Below, piece after piece: positions 42,223 through 50,084 of a stretch of 64,000 nucleotides of DNA; within the stretch, counting starts at the first letter, position 1, and each line of letters begins with the position of its first letter. Source of the stretch: Streptomyces sp. V4I2 (GTDB lineage Bacteria > Actinomycetota > Actinomycetes > Streptomycetales > Streptomycetaceae); NCBI RefSeq assembly GCF_030817655.1, contig NZ_JAUSZM010000004.1, positions 248,001 through 312,000 of the forward strand. The letters run 5' to 3'. The notes under the pieces are model-generated. The model had not been told where the DNA came from. It worked only from the letters and a program-made list of their open reading frames with translations, and ran no database searches. The translations under genes were made by a program, and so were the position numbers.

Positions 42223-43860
42223 GTGGGCATCAAACAGAGCGACTGCGTCGGCTGCGGAGCCCCGGTCGGCATCATCGACCGGCAGTACTGCTGTCGCTGC
42301 ACCGCCCGGCAGAAGGAAGCGGCGGCCCAGGCCGCGTGCCCCCGCTGCGGCCAGCAGCGTGTCCTCCAGGAAGACACCGGCCGGTGCATCACCTGCTCAC
42401 GCGTATGCACCACCTGCGGCCATCCGGTCAGAGACAAAACAGCGACGTTGTGCCGGGACTGCTCGCGCAAGACGGAACGCGACGCCGCCAAGGCGCCCTG
42501 TCCTCGGTGCAGTCGGCCCGGCTATCTGCGCGAGGACACCGGCTGGTGCGGGCACTGCTCGCGTCCCCGCCAGACCAAGCAGCCGCCCCGGCCCTGCCGC
42601 GAATGCGGCCGCGTGCGACGGCATGCCGGGCTGGGACTGTGCTCAGCCTGCTGGCAGCGTCACCCCGACCGGCCCTTCATCCGGGCCGAGAACCTGATCG
42701 CTGAACTTGCCGAACCCCCGGACTGGCTGCGGGACTTCACCGCCGACCTCGCTGCCAAGTACTGCGTCAGCCGCGCATGCACGATGATCACCTCCCTGGG
42801 ACGACTTCTCCTGGACGAGCAACTCAACCACCCGCAGGCTCTGCTCGAACGCTCCCGTCGTTCGGGACGCTCGATGGGCTCCCTCGCCCGCGCGCTGGAA
42901 ACCTTCTTCACCGGTCACGGCATGGCCATGGCCACCGATCAGGCCAAACGGCTCGCGGCCGGCCGCCGACAGCGCCGCATCGATGCCGTCCCCGAGACCC
43001 TGAGGCCAACGGTGGACGCATTCGCCGACTTCATGATGCGCTCGCGGGAGAGGGCCCGCCGTGCCGGAACACGACCTCGCAGCGACGGAACCATCGAGGC
43101 GGCACTGGCCATCATGCGTGACCTCGCCCGCTTCCTCGCCGGTGAGCGTGGAAAGCAGGACTGGGCGCTGACCGATGTCCACGACATCGAAGCCTTCCTC
43201 GCCGGCTCGCCCCAGGCCCGGAAACGTCGGCTGGTCGTGCTCGGGCAGTTCTTCCGTTTCGCGCGTTCCCGGAAGATCGTGCTCGTCGATCCCTCCCGCG
43301 GTCTGGCCTCCCAAGGGCCGAGCGGCTTCACCGGAGCGACGCTGACACTCGACCAGCAGCGCGTTCTGTTCCGTCGCTGGACCACTGGTCCGGCTGTCCA
43401 CCCGCACGAGGCTTTGCTGGGCATGCTCGCGCTGTTGCACGGCGCCTCAAGCCGCGAGGTCAAGATGCTGCAGACCGCTGACCTCGACCCTCACGCCCGG
43501 ACTACCCGGCTCGGCGACCGTCCGCATCCGGTTCCCTTGGATCCGGCGTCGTGGGCAGTGTTGGAACGCTGTCTGGCTCATCGCGAAGCCCAGCGGACAG
43601 ACAATCCCCACGTCATGGTCACCCGCCAGACGAAGTCCGGCCGGGGCCCGGCGTCCACCGCCTATGTCAGTCACGTCCTCGACGCCTGCGGCTTCCCGCC
43701 CCGAATGATCCGCTGCACTCGACTGCTTGACCTGGTCAACACCATGGACCCCAAACTCGTCGCCGCCGCATTCGGCATGGACCCCGAGGCCACCATGATC
43801 TATCTGTCTGATCGCGTCGACGAGACCCGCTTGTCAGAGTGGGAGACGACCAAGGACTGA
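42223..43860 (+). CDS. Zinc-ribbon tyrosine recombinase-like protein (TnpB-like)
   Basis: 545 residues from GTG 42223. The first 150 residues hold at least five CxxC/CxxC zinc-ribbon pairs (for example CVGCGAP, CPRCGQQ, CTTCGHP, CPRCSRP, CRECGRV), an unusual DNA-binding array. The C-terminal half is a diverged tyrosine-recombinase catalytic domain with GASSREVKML (first Arg), a CTRLLDLV segment where His-x-x-Arg is expected, and MIYLSDRVDE with the presumed nucleophile Tyr. The second catalytic box is degenerate. It likely works with the upstream recombinase as TnpA and TnpB do in Tn554. Confidence 0.7.
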   Translation: MGIKQSDCVGCGAPVGIIDRQYCCRCTARQKEAAAQAACPRCGQQRVLQEDTGRCITCSRVCTTCGHPVRDKTATLCRDCSRKTERDAAKAPCPRCSRPGYLREDTGWCGHCSRPRQTKQPPRPCRECGRVRRHAGLGLCSACWQRHPDRPFIRAENLIAELAEPPDWLRDFTADLAAKYCVSRACTMITSLGRLLLDEQLNHPQALLERSRRSGRSMGSLARALETFFTGHGMAMATDQAKRLAAGRRQRRIDAVPETLRPTVDAFADFMMRSRERARRAGTRPRSDGTIEAALAIMRDLARFLAGERGKQDWALTDVHDIEAFLAGSPQARKRRLVVLGQFFRFARSRKIVLVDPSRGLASQGPSGFTGATLTLDQQRVLFRRWTTGPAVHPHEALLGMLALLHGASSREVKMLQTADLDPHARTTRLGDRPHPVPLDPASWAVLERCLAHREAQRTDNPHVMVTRQTKSGRGPASTAYVSHVLDACGFPPRMIRCTRLLDLVNTMDPKLVAAAFGMDPEATMIYLSDRVDETRLSEWETTKD

Positions 43861-43867
43861 CCTCTGG

Positions 43868-44263
43868 TCAGAGTTCGTAGGGGTAGAGAGCGATCTTCTC
43901 GCGCTCGATGAAGAGCTCGACCCAGGTGCCGGCAACACCTTCGGGCAGCTGATCGGCAAGGTCCAACAGGATAGTTGTGCCGTCCAGGTCCAGCAGGGCG
44001 GCACCATCCTCTGTGAGGCTCAACCGGCCCCGCATCACAACGCAATGCCCGCCAGTCCGGAGCCTAGGACCGATACCGGCAGCTGGCTTGGCGTTCCGCC
44101 CCCAGACGATGTCCTCGTCGATGGTCCACTCGACGTGGTACTCACCAGGCTCTGCGGCCCGGTCCCCGCACCACCGGACTGCCGTGTGACCGAACGAGGT
44201 TCGGACATCGGCCAGCCAGGAGGTTCCGGGAAACCTCGCGACCTTCACCAGTTCGATCAGCAC
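43868..44263 (-). CDS. Cargo gene of unknown function in the transposon
   Basis: 131 residues if GTG 44263 is the start; a longer frame begins at 44326. The sequence (VKVARFPGTSWLADVRTS, EPGEYHVEWTIDEDIVWG, then VAGTWVELFIEREKIALYPY) looks like a compact beta-rich protein of a family I have seen only as hypothetical in actinomycetes. It lies inside the inverted repeats, opposite in direction to the recombinases. No catalytic motif. It may be carried as an accessory gene. Confidence 0.55.
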   Translation of the reverse strand: MLIELVKVARFPGTSWLADVRTSFGHTAVRWCGDRAAEPGEYHVEWTIDEDIVWGRNAKPAAGIGPRLRTGGHCVVMRGRLSLTEDGAALLDLDGTTILLDLADQLPEGVAGTWVELFIEREKIALYPYEL

Positions 44264-44346
44264 GGGTCGATCATGCAGTATCCGAGGCGCCACCGGAACC
44301 TGTGAAGTTTCGGCGCTGCCTGGCACAGGTTCGCCGGAACATGTGC

Positions 44347-44421
44347 GCTTTTCCGAACGTCTCGTTCGAGGCGATGGCGACGCTGTTCTTCTCCTCCCGC
44401 TCGGTCAGCACCTGGATCTGG
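44347..44421 (-). pseudogene. istB: Upstream part of the split istB gene
   Basis: The minus frame reads QVLTEREEKNSVAIASNETFG and then reaches the transposon end. In IstB proteins this segment directly precedes GWTKTFTDPRLC, which begins the fragment at 40690. Upstream of about 44421 the istB similarity is lost, so the gene had already lost its 5' part or suffered another rearrangement. Confidence 0.6.
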
Positions 44422-44596
44422 CTACGACGTCGCGTAGTCCCCGTGCAGCGCCGCGCTTATCTGGCGTCGTTGGACGTTCTTGCAGTTCAGGAGGGTGGTG
44501 CGGGGTGTCAGGCACGTGAGACATGTATGGGAGTGTCAGGCCGGGGCTGTGTAGTTCATGGGCCCTAGCCTGACGCTGTTGTGGTCGGGCGTGGGT
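44422..44596. other. Spacer between istB fragment and the STAND locus
   Basis: No gene seen. The istB frame breaks within it. Confidence 0.35.
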
Positions 44597-44716
44597 TTAG
44601 GTGAGGTGGTCCAGGAGTCGGGCGATGATGGCGCGGACGATGCCGGAGACGGCACCGCGCAGGGCTGCTCCGGCCAGGGCGAGGCGCTCGCTGCGGGTGA
44701 GGCGCGTGCGGGGCAT
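44597..44716 (-). CDS. 39-residue peptide divergent from the STAND NTPase
   Basis: ATG 44716 is preceded by GGAGG at an ideal 5-base distance, and the frame ends with TAA at 44597. The peptide is basic at its N-terminus (MPRTRLTRSERLALAG) and continues as an amphipathic, hydrophobic helix (RGAVSGIVRAIIARLLDHL). It is too short for family assignment. It diverges from the STAND NTPase gene and could share its promoter region. Possible roles are a membrane-active peptide, a ligand or a regulator; none is shown. Confidence 0.5.
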   Translation of the reverse strand: MPRTRLTRSERLALAGAALRGAVSGIVRAIIARLLDHLT

Positions 44717-44884
44717 GAGGTCCTCCACAGGGAGTGTGGTGGGTGGATGGGGCAGCCGGCCGGCTTGCTGTCCACCCTGAGACCCCTGTGGAGCCCGTCT
44801 CCGAGTTGCGACGGGTCGTCAATGGGCGGGCCATTTACCGCTGTTCAGGCCGTCGCGGGGTGCGGGTTCGGGGACGATGGTGCG

Positions 44885-47800
44885 ATGAGTGGCGACATGG
44901 GGGGCGGCCAGCCGGACCCGAAGGACAATCCGAAGCGCCTGCCGCGGCCGCGGCTGCTGACGCGGGCGCGGGTGGGATGGCCGCCGGCGCTGCGCGAGCT
45001 CAAGGACCTGCTGTACGAGGTGTATCTGGAGGCGGGCGCCCCGAGCCTGGATGACATCACCGGGGACATCGCCGCCGATGACGATCTGCCGGGGGCACCG
45101 AGCCGGGACACCATCAGTCGTGTCATCACCGACAGCGAACGGCCCAAACAGCAGTCTGATGTGGTGGCCGTGGCCACCGTGCTGGCCCGCCGCGCCGCGT
45201 GGGATGCACCGGATCTGGCTCGCCGGGTGCGGGAGCTATGGGTGCGGGCCCGGATGGCGCAAGGCGCGGGCCGCCCGATCAGCGACCTCCGCGACGACGT
45301 CCGGCTCGTTCTGGACAGAGGCCTGGGCATCCACCCAGCGCTGGACACCGAGGGTGCCCGCGACCGGTTCGGGATCTTGCCTGACTATGTCCCGCGGGAC
45401 CACGACGCGCGCCTGAGGACGGTGGTCGATGCCGCCGTGGCCGGACACAGCGGTATCGCGGTCCTAGTCGGGGGATCGTCCACGGGTAAGACCCGTGCCC
45501 TGTGGGAGGCGGTCGCCACGTTGCCGGACGGCTGGCGGCTGTGGCATCCCCTCACCCCCACTGCCCCTGATGCGGCCCTGGCCGCACTGCCGGACATTGC
45601 CCCGAAGACGGTGGTGTGGCTCAACGAGGCCCAGCACTACCTGGCCCCGGACCCGCTCGGTGAGCAGGTCGCGGCGGGCCTGCGGAAACTGCTCACCGAT
45701 CCGTCACGGGCCCCGGTACTGATTCTGGGCACTCTGTGGCTCGAACACTGGGACACCCTGACCACCCGCGACCGGCATCCCGGTGCCCGCGCGCTCCTGG
45801 GCGGGCACAAGATCGATGTGCCGAAGGCCTTCACCCCGGCCGACCTGGCCGCATTGGACGCCACCGGCGATGCCGACCCCCGCCTCACGCACGCCGCCCA
45901 GCACGCATGCGATGCGCAGGTCACCCAGTACCTGGCCGGCGTGCCCTACCTGATAGACCGCTACCACGCTGCCGAGGGCGCCACTCTGGCCCTCACTCAT
46001 GCCGCGATGGACGCCCGCCGCCTGGGCGCTGGCCTTCACATCCCGCTGGACTGGCTCGCCGACGCCGCCCCCGGCTACCTCACCGACACCGAGTACCACA
46101 TGCTCGACGGCGACTGGCTGAGCAAGGCCCTCGCCTACGTCATCACGCCCTGCAACGGCATCCCCGGCATCCTGACCGCTGTCACCACCAGCCGCCCTCG
46201 CAACCAGCGCACCAGCCGTCGGCCCGCCGCAAGTAGCGTCCTGGCCGACCGACGCGCTCCCAGTCAGCAGGGACCGCGCTACCTGCTGGCCGACTACCTC
46301 GACCAGCACGGCCGCCGCCACCGTGCCGAGAAAATCCCGCCCATCGACTTCTGGAGCGCAGCTTCCACCCACGCGCACCCCGCCGACCTGACCACAATCG
46401 CTCGCGCTGCCTGGGCCCGCGGCCTGTACCGCGACGCCACCCAACTCCACAAACGCGCCACCACGCAGGGTGACTCCAACGCAGCATCCACCCTCGTCTA
46501 CCACCTCCACACCCTGCACCCCGCAGACCACCGTCCCGCGGCATGGGCCGCTGCGCACGTTGCCCTTGACAACCCATATGCCGTCATCCGGCTGCTAGTC
46601 GAGCTGCGGGAGGCTGGGGCGCACGAGCAGATCAGGGTCTTGGCTGAGCGGGCCGCCGCTCAGGTCGCTCTCGATGACTCGCGAGCCGTGGCCCGGCTGC
46701 TGGAAGGGATGAGAGAAGCCGGGGCGCACGAGCAGATCAGGGTCTTGGCTGAGCGGGCCGCCGCTCAGGTCGCTCTCGATGACTCGCAAGGCGTGGTCCG
46801 GCTGCTGGTCGAGCTGCGGGAGGCTGGGGCGCACGAGCAGATCAGGGTCTTGGCTGAGCGGGCCGCCGCTCAGGTCGCTCTCGATGATCCGGCCGCTGTG
46901 GCCGAAATTCTGGAGGGGCTGCAAGTCGTCGTAGCCGGGGAGCAGATCGCGGCCTTGCTGGCTCGTGGCCCCGCCGCGCACGTCGTTCTCGATGATCCGG
47001 CCGCCGTGGCTGAGATGTTGGAGGGACTGCAAGTCGTTGCAGCTAAGGAGCAGATCACTGCGTTGCTCGCTCGTGATCCCGCCGCGAACGTCCTCTGCCA
47101 CAACCCACGCCCTTTAGGCCGGCTGCTGGAAGCGTTGCATGAGGTTGGGGCGCAGGAGCAGGTCACGGTCTTGGCTGAGCGGGCCGCCACGGATGTCCTC
47201 CTTGATGACCCAGGCGACGTAGCCCGGCTGCTGGACGGGTTGTGGGAGGTTGGGGCGCAGGAGCAGGTCACGGTCTTGGCTGAGCGGGCTGCAGCGGGTG
47301 TCCTCCTTGATGACCCGGGTGACGTAACCCGATTGTTGGCCGAGCTGCATGAGGTTGGGGCGCAGGAGCAGGCCACGCTCCTGGCCGAGAGGGATGCCGC
47401 GCGCGACGCCCTCAACGAGTCGTACGCCGTGGCTGAGATTCTGAACGAACTACAGCAGGGCCAGACATGGGAGCAGATCGCTGCACTGCTGGACCGCGAC
47501 CCCGCCGCACACGTCGTCCTTACGGACCTGTATGCCGTCGCATTACTACTGGAGGAACTGCGGGAGTTCGGGGCCCAGGCACAGGTCGCAGCCCTGATCG
47601 AAGGGGCTGCCGCTGACGAGGTTGTTGACGACGTGCGCGCTGTGGTCCGGCTACTCGAAGGGTTGCGGCAGGCTGGGGCACAGGAGCATGCCACGGCTCT
47701 GCCCGAGAGAGCCGCCTCGTGTCTCTTCTTCGGTGCCACCTACACGGTGGGCAACATCCTCGACCGGTTGCGGGAGGCTGGATTGCAGGAGCATGCCACG

Positions 47801-48259
47801 GCTCTGCCCGAGAGAGCCGCCTCGTGTCTCTTCTTCGGTGCCACCTACACGGTGGGCAACATCCTCGACCGGTTGCGGGAGGCTGGATTGCAGGAGCAGG
47901 TCGCTGCACTCCTGGACTGGAACCCCGCCGCGCAGGTCGTCCTTGAGCACCCGCACGCCGTGGCCCGGCTGCTGGACTGGCTCCGGGAGGGCGGGATGCA
48001 TGAGCAAGTCGCTGCGTTCTTGGACCGCAATCCCGGCGCGCAGGTCGCCCTTGGCCACCCACAGGCCGTGACCAAGCTGCTGAACGCACTGCAGGGAGCT
48101 GGAGCGCACGAGCAGTGCACAGTCCTGACTGAACGGCTTCCAGCCGCAGGGCAATTCGACTTGTTCATTGACCTCGGAGGAAACCGGCAGGAGTTTCGAT
48201 TCGGACGTGAGCCCAACGGGCTGGCCGCCCCTTCGTGGACGTGGGACGACCTGGAATGA
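44885..48259 (+). CDS. STAND-type NTPase with N-terminal HTH-like domain and 35-residue helical repeats
   Basis: 1124 residues from ATG 44885; the open frame extends further upstream but with poor coding character. Residues 30-125 resemble the helical HTH-like domain that opens many Streptomyces STAND proteins. Walker A is GGSSTGKT (196-203) and Walker B is VVWLNEAQ (243-250). From about 566 to 1090 there are 15 tandem helical repeats of 35 residues (consensus RLL..LRE.GA.EQ..VLAERAAA.V.LDDP). It ends SWTWDDLE. Its ATPase core is paralogous to the gene at 60167. The repeats probably recognise an invader component and the ATPase switches the protein to an active state; no separate killing domain is visible. 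Confidence 0.8.
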   Translation: MSGDMGGGQPDPKDNPKRLPRPRLLTRARVGWPPALRELKDLLYEVYLEAGAPSLDDITGDIAADDDLPGAPSRDTISRVITDSERPKQQSDVVAVATVLARRAAWDAPDLARRVRELWVRARMAQGAGRPISDLRDDVRLVLDRGLGIHPALDTEGARDRFGILPDYVPRDHDARLRTVVDAAVAGHSGIAVLVGGSSTGKTRALWEAVATLPDGWRLWHPLTPTAPDAALAALPDIAPKTVVWLNEAQHYLAPDPLGEQVAAGLRKLLTDPSRAPVLILGTLWLEHWDTLTTRDRHPGARALLGGHKIDVPKAFTPADLAALDATGDADPRLTHAAQHACDAQVTQYLAGVPYLIDRYHAAEGATLALTHAAMDARRLGAGLHIPLDWLADAAPGYLTDTEYHMLDGDWLSKALAYVITPCNGIPGILTAVTTSRPRNQRTSRRPAASSVLADRRAPSQQGPRYLLADYLDQHGRRHRAEKIPPIDFWSAASTHAHPADLTTIARAAWARGLYRDATQLHKRATTQGDSNAASTLVYHLHTLHPADHRPAAWAAAHVALDNPYAVIRLLVELREAGAHEQIRVLAERAAAQVALDDSRAVARLLEGMREAGAHEQIRVLAERAAAQVALDDSQGVVRLLVELREAGAHEQIRVLAERAAAQVALDDPAAVAEILEGLQVVVAGEQIAALLARGPAAHVVLDDPAAVAEMLEGLQVVAAKEQITALLARDPAANVLCHNPRPLGRLLEALHEVGAQEQVTVLAERAATDVLLDDPGDVARLLDGLWEVGAQEQVTVLAERAAAGVLLDDPGDVTRLLAELHEVGAQEQATLLAERDAARDALNESYAVAEILNELQQGQTWEQIAALLDRDPAAHVVLTDLYAVALLLEELREFGAQAQVAALIEGAAADEVVDDVRAVVRLLEGLRQAGAQEHATALPERAASCLFFGATYTVGNILDRLREAGLQEHATALPERAASCLFFGATYTVGNILDRLREAGLQEQVAALLDWNPAAQVVLEHPHAVARLLDWLREGGMHEQVAAFLDRNPGAQVALGHPQAVTKLLNALQGAGAHEQCTVLTERLPAAGQFDLFIDLGGNRQEFRFGREPNGLAAPSWTWDDLE
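46582..48150 (+). repeat. Tandem 105-bp repeats encoding helical sensor units
   Basis: Fifteen units of about 105 bp. Units at 47681-47785 and 47786-47890 are identical at every base, and the first three units share long identical blocks at 105-bp spacing (from about 46600). This indicates very recent duplication by unequal crossing-over or slippage. Confidence 0.9.
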
Positions 48260-48354
48260 ACCAGCACGAGCTCCGGCGCCGGATGGCGGCCGCCGAGGGC
48301 GGCGGCCGGGTCGCGCTCGTCTTCCGCCGCAGACGGCCGCCTCGCCGCCGGTGA
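48256..48354 (+). CDS. 32-residue arginine-rich peptide coupled to the STAND gene
   Basis: ATG 48256 overlaps the STAND stop (ATGA), and the frame ends with TGA at 48354. The peptide begins MNQHELRRRMAAAEGGG and ends in a run of arginines and prolines. The overlap suggests translational coupling. It may be a genuine small protein or the stub of a gene cut off by rearrangement, since a second remnant follows immediately. Confidence 0.4.
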   Translation: MNQHELRRRMAAAEGGGRVALVFRRRRPPRRR

Positions 48355-48364
48355 CCCTCAACTG

Positions 48365-48571
48365 ATGCGATTTCGTCGGGCGTTGAACGCTGCGGCCGGT
48401 GCCGCCGTGCTGCTCCTGACCATCCCGGGCTCCGCCTACGCGGTGACCGTCTACGACGAGATCCTCGCGTCCTGCAGCCCGGCTACGTCGGTGAGGGCGA
48501 TTTGGCGAAGGGGTGCAGTGGCCGATCAATCACGTCTCATGCTTCCTGCGGCACGAGTAGTGCTCTGGTAG
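48365..48571 (+). pseudogene. 5' remnant of a secreted-protein gene
   Basis: ATG 48365 opens a clear Sec signal peptide: MRFRRALN, a hydrophobic AAAGAAVLLLTIP stretch and a SAYA cleavage site. The mature part loses coding character within about 15 residues and runs into the 3' end of the leftward CoiA-like gene. Only the export signal survives. Confidence 0.45.
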
Positions 48572-49753
48572 CCCTTCGGGTCCTTGGAGGCTCGCGGGCT
48601 GACCGCAGCCGAAGCGGCAGAGCGGGATCGGTTGACCTGAGGCGTCGAGCGCAATCCTGACAGCCTCGGTTTCCGGAGGGCGGGACTCGAGGACGATCGA
48701 GCGGCTGCCCCGTTTCTGCTTCGGCTCAGCCCGGACCTCCGAGGCCGGACGGTCCTCGGTGCACCTGTCGCGCCGGTCCCCTTGGCGTACGGATGGCTGG
48801 CGCTCTTTGGTGTCCGGGGCGGGCCCGTTCGCCTCCATGTACTGCTGCCACTGCTGTGCGGGGAGCCAGCCGTGGTGGCCGCCGCGCTGGAAAGGGATCC
48901 GCTCGCCGGCCGCAGCTTCCACGATGAAACGGGTGAGGGTCAGGCTGCCTTCTCCGGTGAAGGTGCTCGACTGATGGGCAGGTACGAGGACGCGGTGCCA
49001 GCCCCCGCAGTACCCGGTGTCAGTGGGGTTCTCCGGGTCGTAGGGCTTCTCCGGGCACCGGGTGAGTGCGCCGTTCTGACTGCACTGACCCTCCTCCAGG
49101 ACGAAGTTGCCGTCCTGGACCGCAATGGGGTTCTTCTGCACGCGGATGACGGAGGCCGGCAGGTTGGGCGTGCGGACGTAGGGGACGGTGCCGATGCCAG
49201 CGTGGTCGGGGTCGGCGAAGTCCCAGACCGATTGGATACCGCCGCGGCGCCTGAACCTCTCCCGTGTCCGCATTCCGCGGGCTGTCTGGGCGCTCAGTTG
49301 AGGCTCGTAGCCCAGGACTATGCCGTTGGCGCCGCTTATGCGTACATCGAGGCGCGCGTGCCCGTCTGGGGTCTGCGACTCGATGTCGGCGTGGAAGCCG
49401 TGATCTTCGGAGTCCTTCGCGACGCGTTCTTTGCGGGCGAGGTGCTCGTCGGACTCGTGGCTGATGGGCTTCTCCCCTGGTTTCCGGTAGTGGGAGGCAA
49501 GCCATACGCCGTCACGCTGGACGAGGTACATGGGGACGCGCCGGCTGCGGAGGTCTCGGCAGTCGGGGCAGATGAGGCCGCGCTCTTCGACGGGGACACG
49601 TCCTCGCATGCGTAGGAGCACGTTCAGGAGGTCTTGGCCATGCGGGACGCCGAGGTCGGGGCGGTCCAGGTCGAGGTTGCGGCCGGCCGGTTCGTAGTAG
49701 ACGGGGTTACGGAAGAGGTCCTCGTCGCTGTCGATCGGAAGGTCGTCGTCCAT
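48530..49753 (-). CDS. CoiA-like protein (nuclease-like)
   Basis: 407 residues from ATG 49753, with GGGGAG 5 bases upstream. An early CPDC pair near residue 59 is followed by a SHESDEHLARKERVAKDSEDHG segment split across two lines of helix, then HADIESQTPDGHARLDVRI and GYEPQLS. This order of His, Glu, Asp and Glu/Gln residues matches CoiA-family PD-(D/E)XK-like proteins, known from competence and predicted as nucleases in defence loci. A second Cys-rich segment (CRFGCGQPA) lies at the C-terminus. It is monocistronic and lies between a STAND NTPase and Shedu, so a defence role is suspected. Confidence 0.65.
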   Translation of the reverse strand: MDDDLPIDSDEDLFRNPVYYEPAGRNLDLDRPDLGVPHGQDLLNVLLRMRGRVPVEERGLICPDCRDLRSRRVPMYLVQRDGVWLASHYRKPGEKPISHESDEHLARKERVAKDSEDHGFHADIESQTPDGHARLDVRISGANGIVLGYEPQLSAQTARGMRTRERFRRRGGIQSVWDFADPDHAGIGTVPYVRTPNLPASVIRVQKNPIAVQDGNFVLEEGQCSQNGALTRCPEKPYDPENPTDTGYCGGWHRVLVPAHQSSTFTGEGSLTLTRFIVEAAAGERIPFQRGGHHGWLPAQQWQQYMEANGPAPDTKERQPSVRQGDRRDRCTEDRPASEVRAEPKQKRGSRSIVLESRPPETEAVRIALDASGQPIPLCRFGCGQPASLQGPEGLPEHYSCRRKHET

Positions 49754-50084
49754 CGGCGCTCCCCGTATCCGCCACGTGCAGGGACCTACAACGCTACGGG
49801 GAGGGTCCGACAATCGCGACTGAACTGCGGAAACAGGGCACACTGAGGGACGCTCACCCTGCAAGCAGCATCACAGCACCAGCCCATCCAGTAGACGGCT
49901 CGCCACATCGACACCGAAGCCAGGGAATGCTGCCTGTCCAACCGCCCATACGGCGAGACAGCCGTCGGCCGACTGGCCGGCCAGGGCCCCGCGCGCCACG
50001 GGAAGTGGTGCCTGACGTCTCGTCCTGGAGATGGAAAGCCCCGATCGACCGGCACCTGACCGCCCTGCCCTCCATCCTGGACAC
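49754..50084. other. Divergent spacer between CoiA-like and Shedu genes
   Basis: 331 bp that must hold both promoters. I see no gene and no clear -35/-10 pair. Confidence 0.35.

Larger units (their letters stand above)
40700..44346. mobile_element. Tyrosine-recombinase transposon (Tn554-like organisation) inserted in istB
   Basis: Bounded by an 11-bp perfect inverted repeat, GCACATGTTCC at 40700-40710 and GGAACATGTGC at 44336-44346. It contains two tyrosine-recombinase-like genes, a small HTH gene between them and one leftward cargo gene. Fragments of one istB gene abut both ends in the order expected for a single insertion. The two-recombinases-plus-helper layout resembles Tn554 TnpA/TnpB/TnpC. 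Confidence 0.65.

Noticed and set aside
44558..44884. 109-codon upstream extension of the first STAND gene
   Set aside because: Low coding character, and it runs over the divergent 39-codon gene with its own strong ribosome site.
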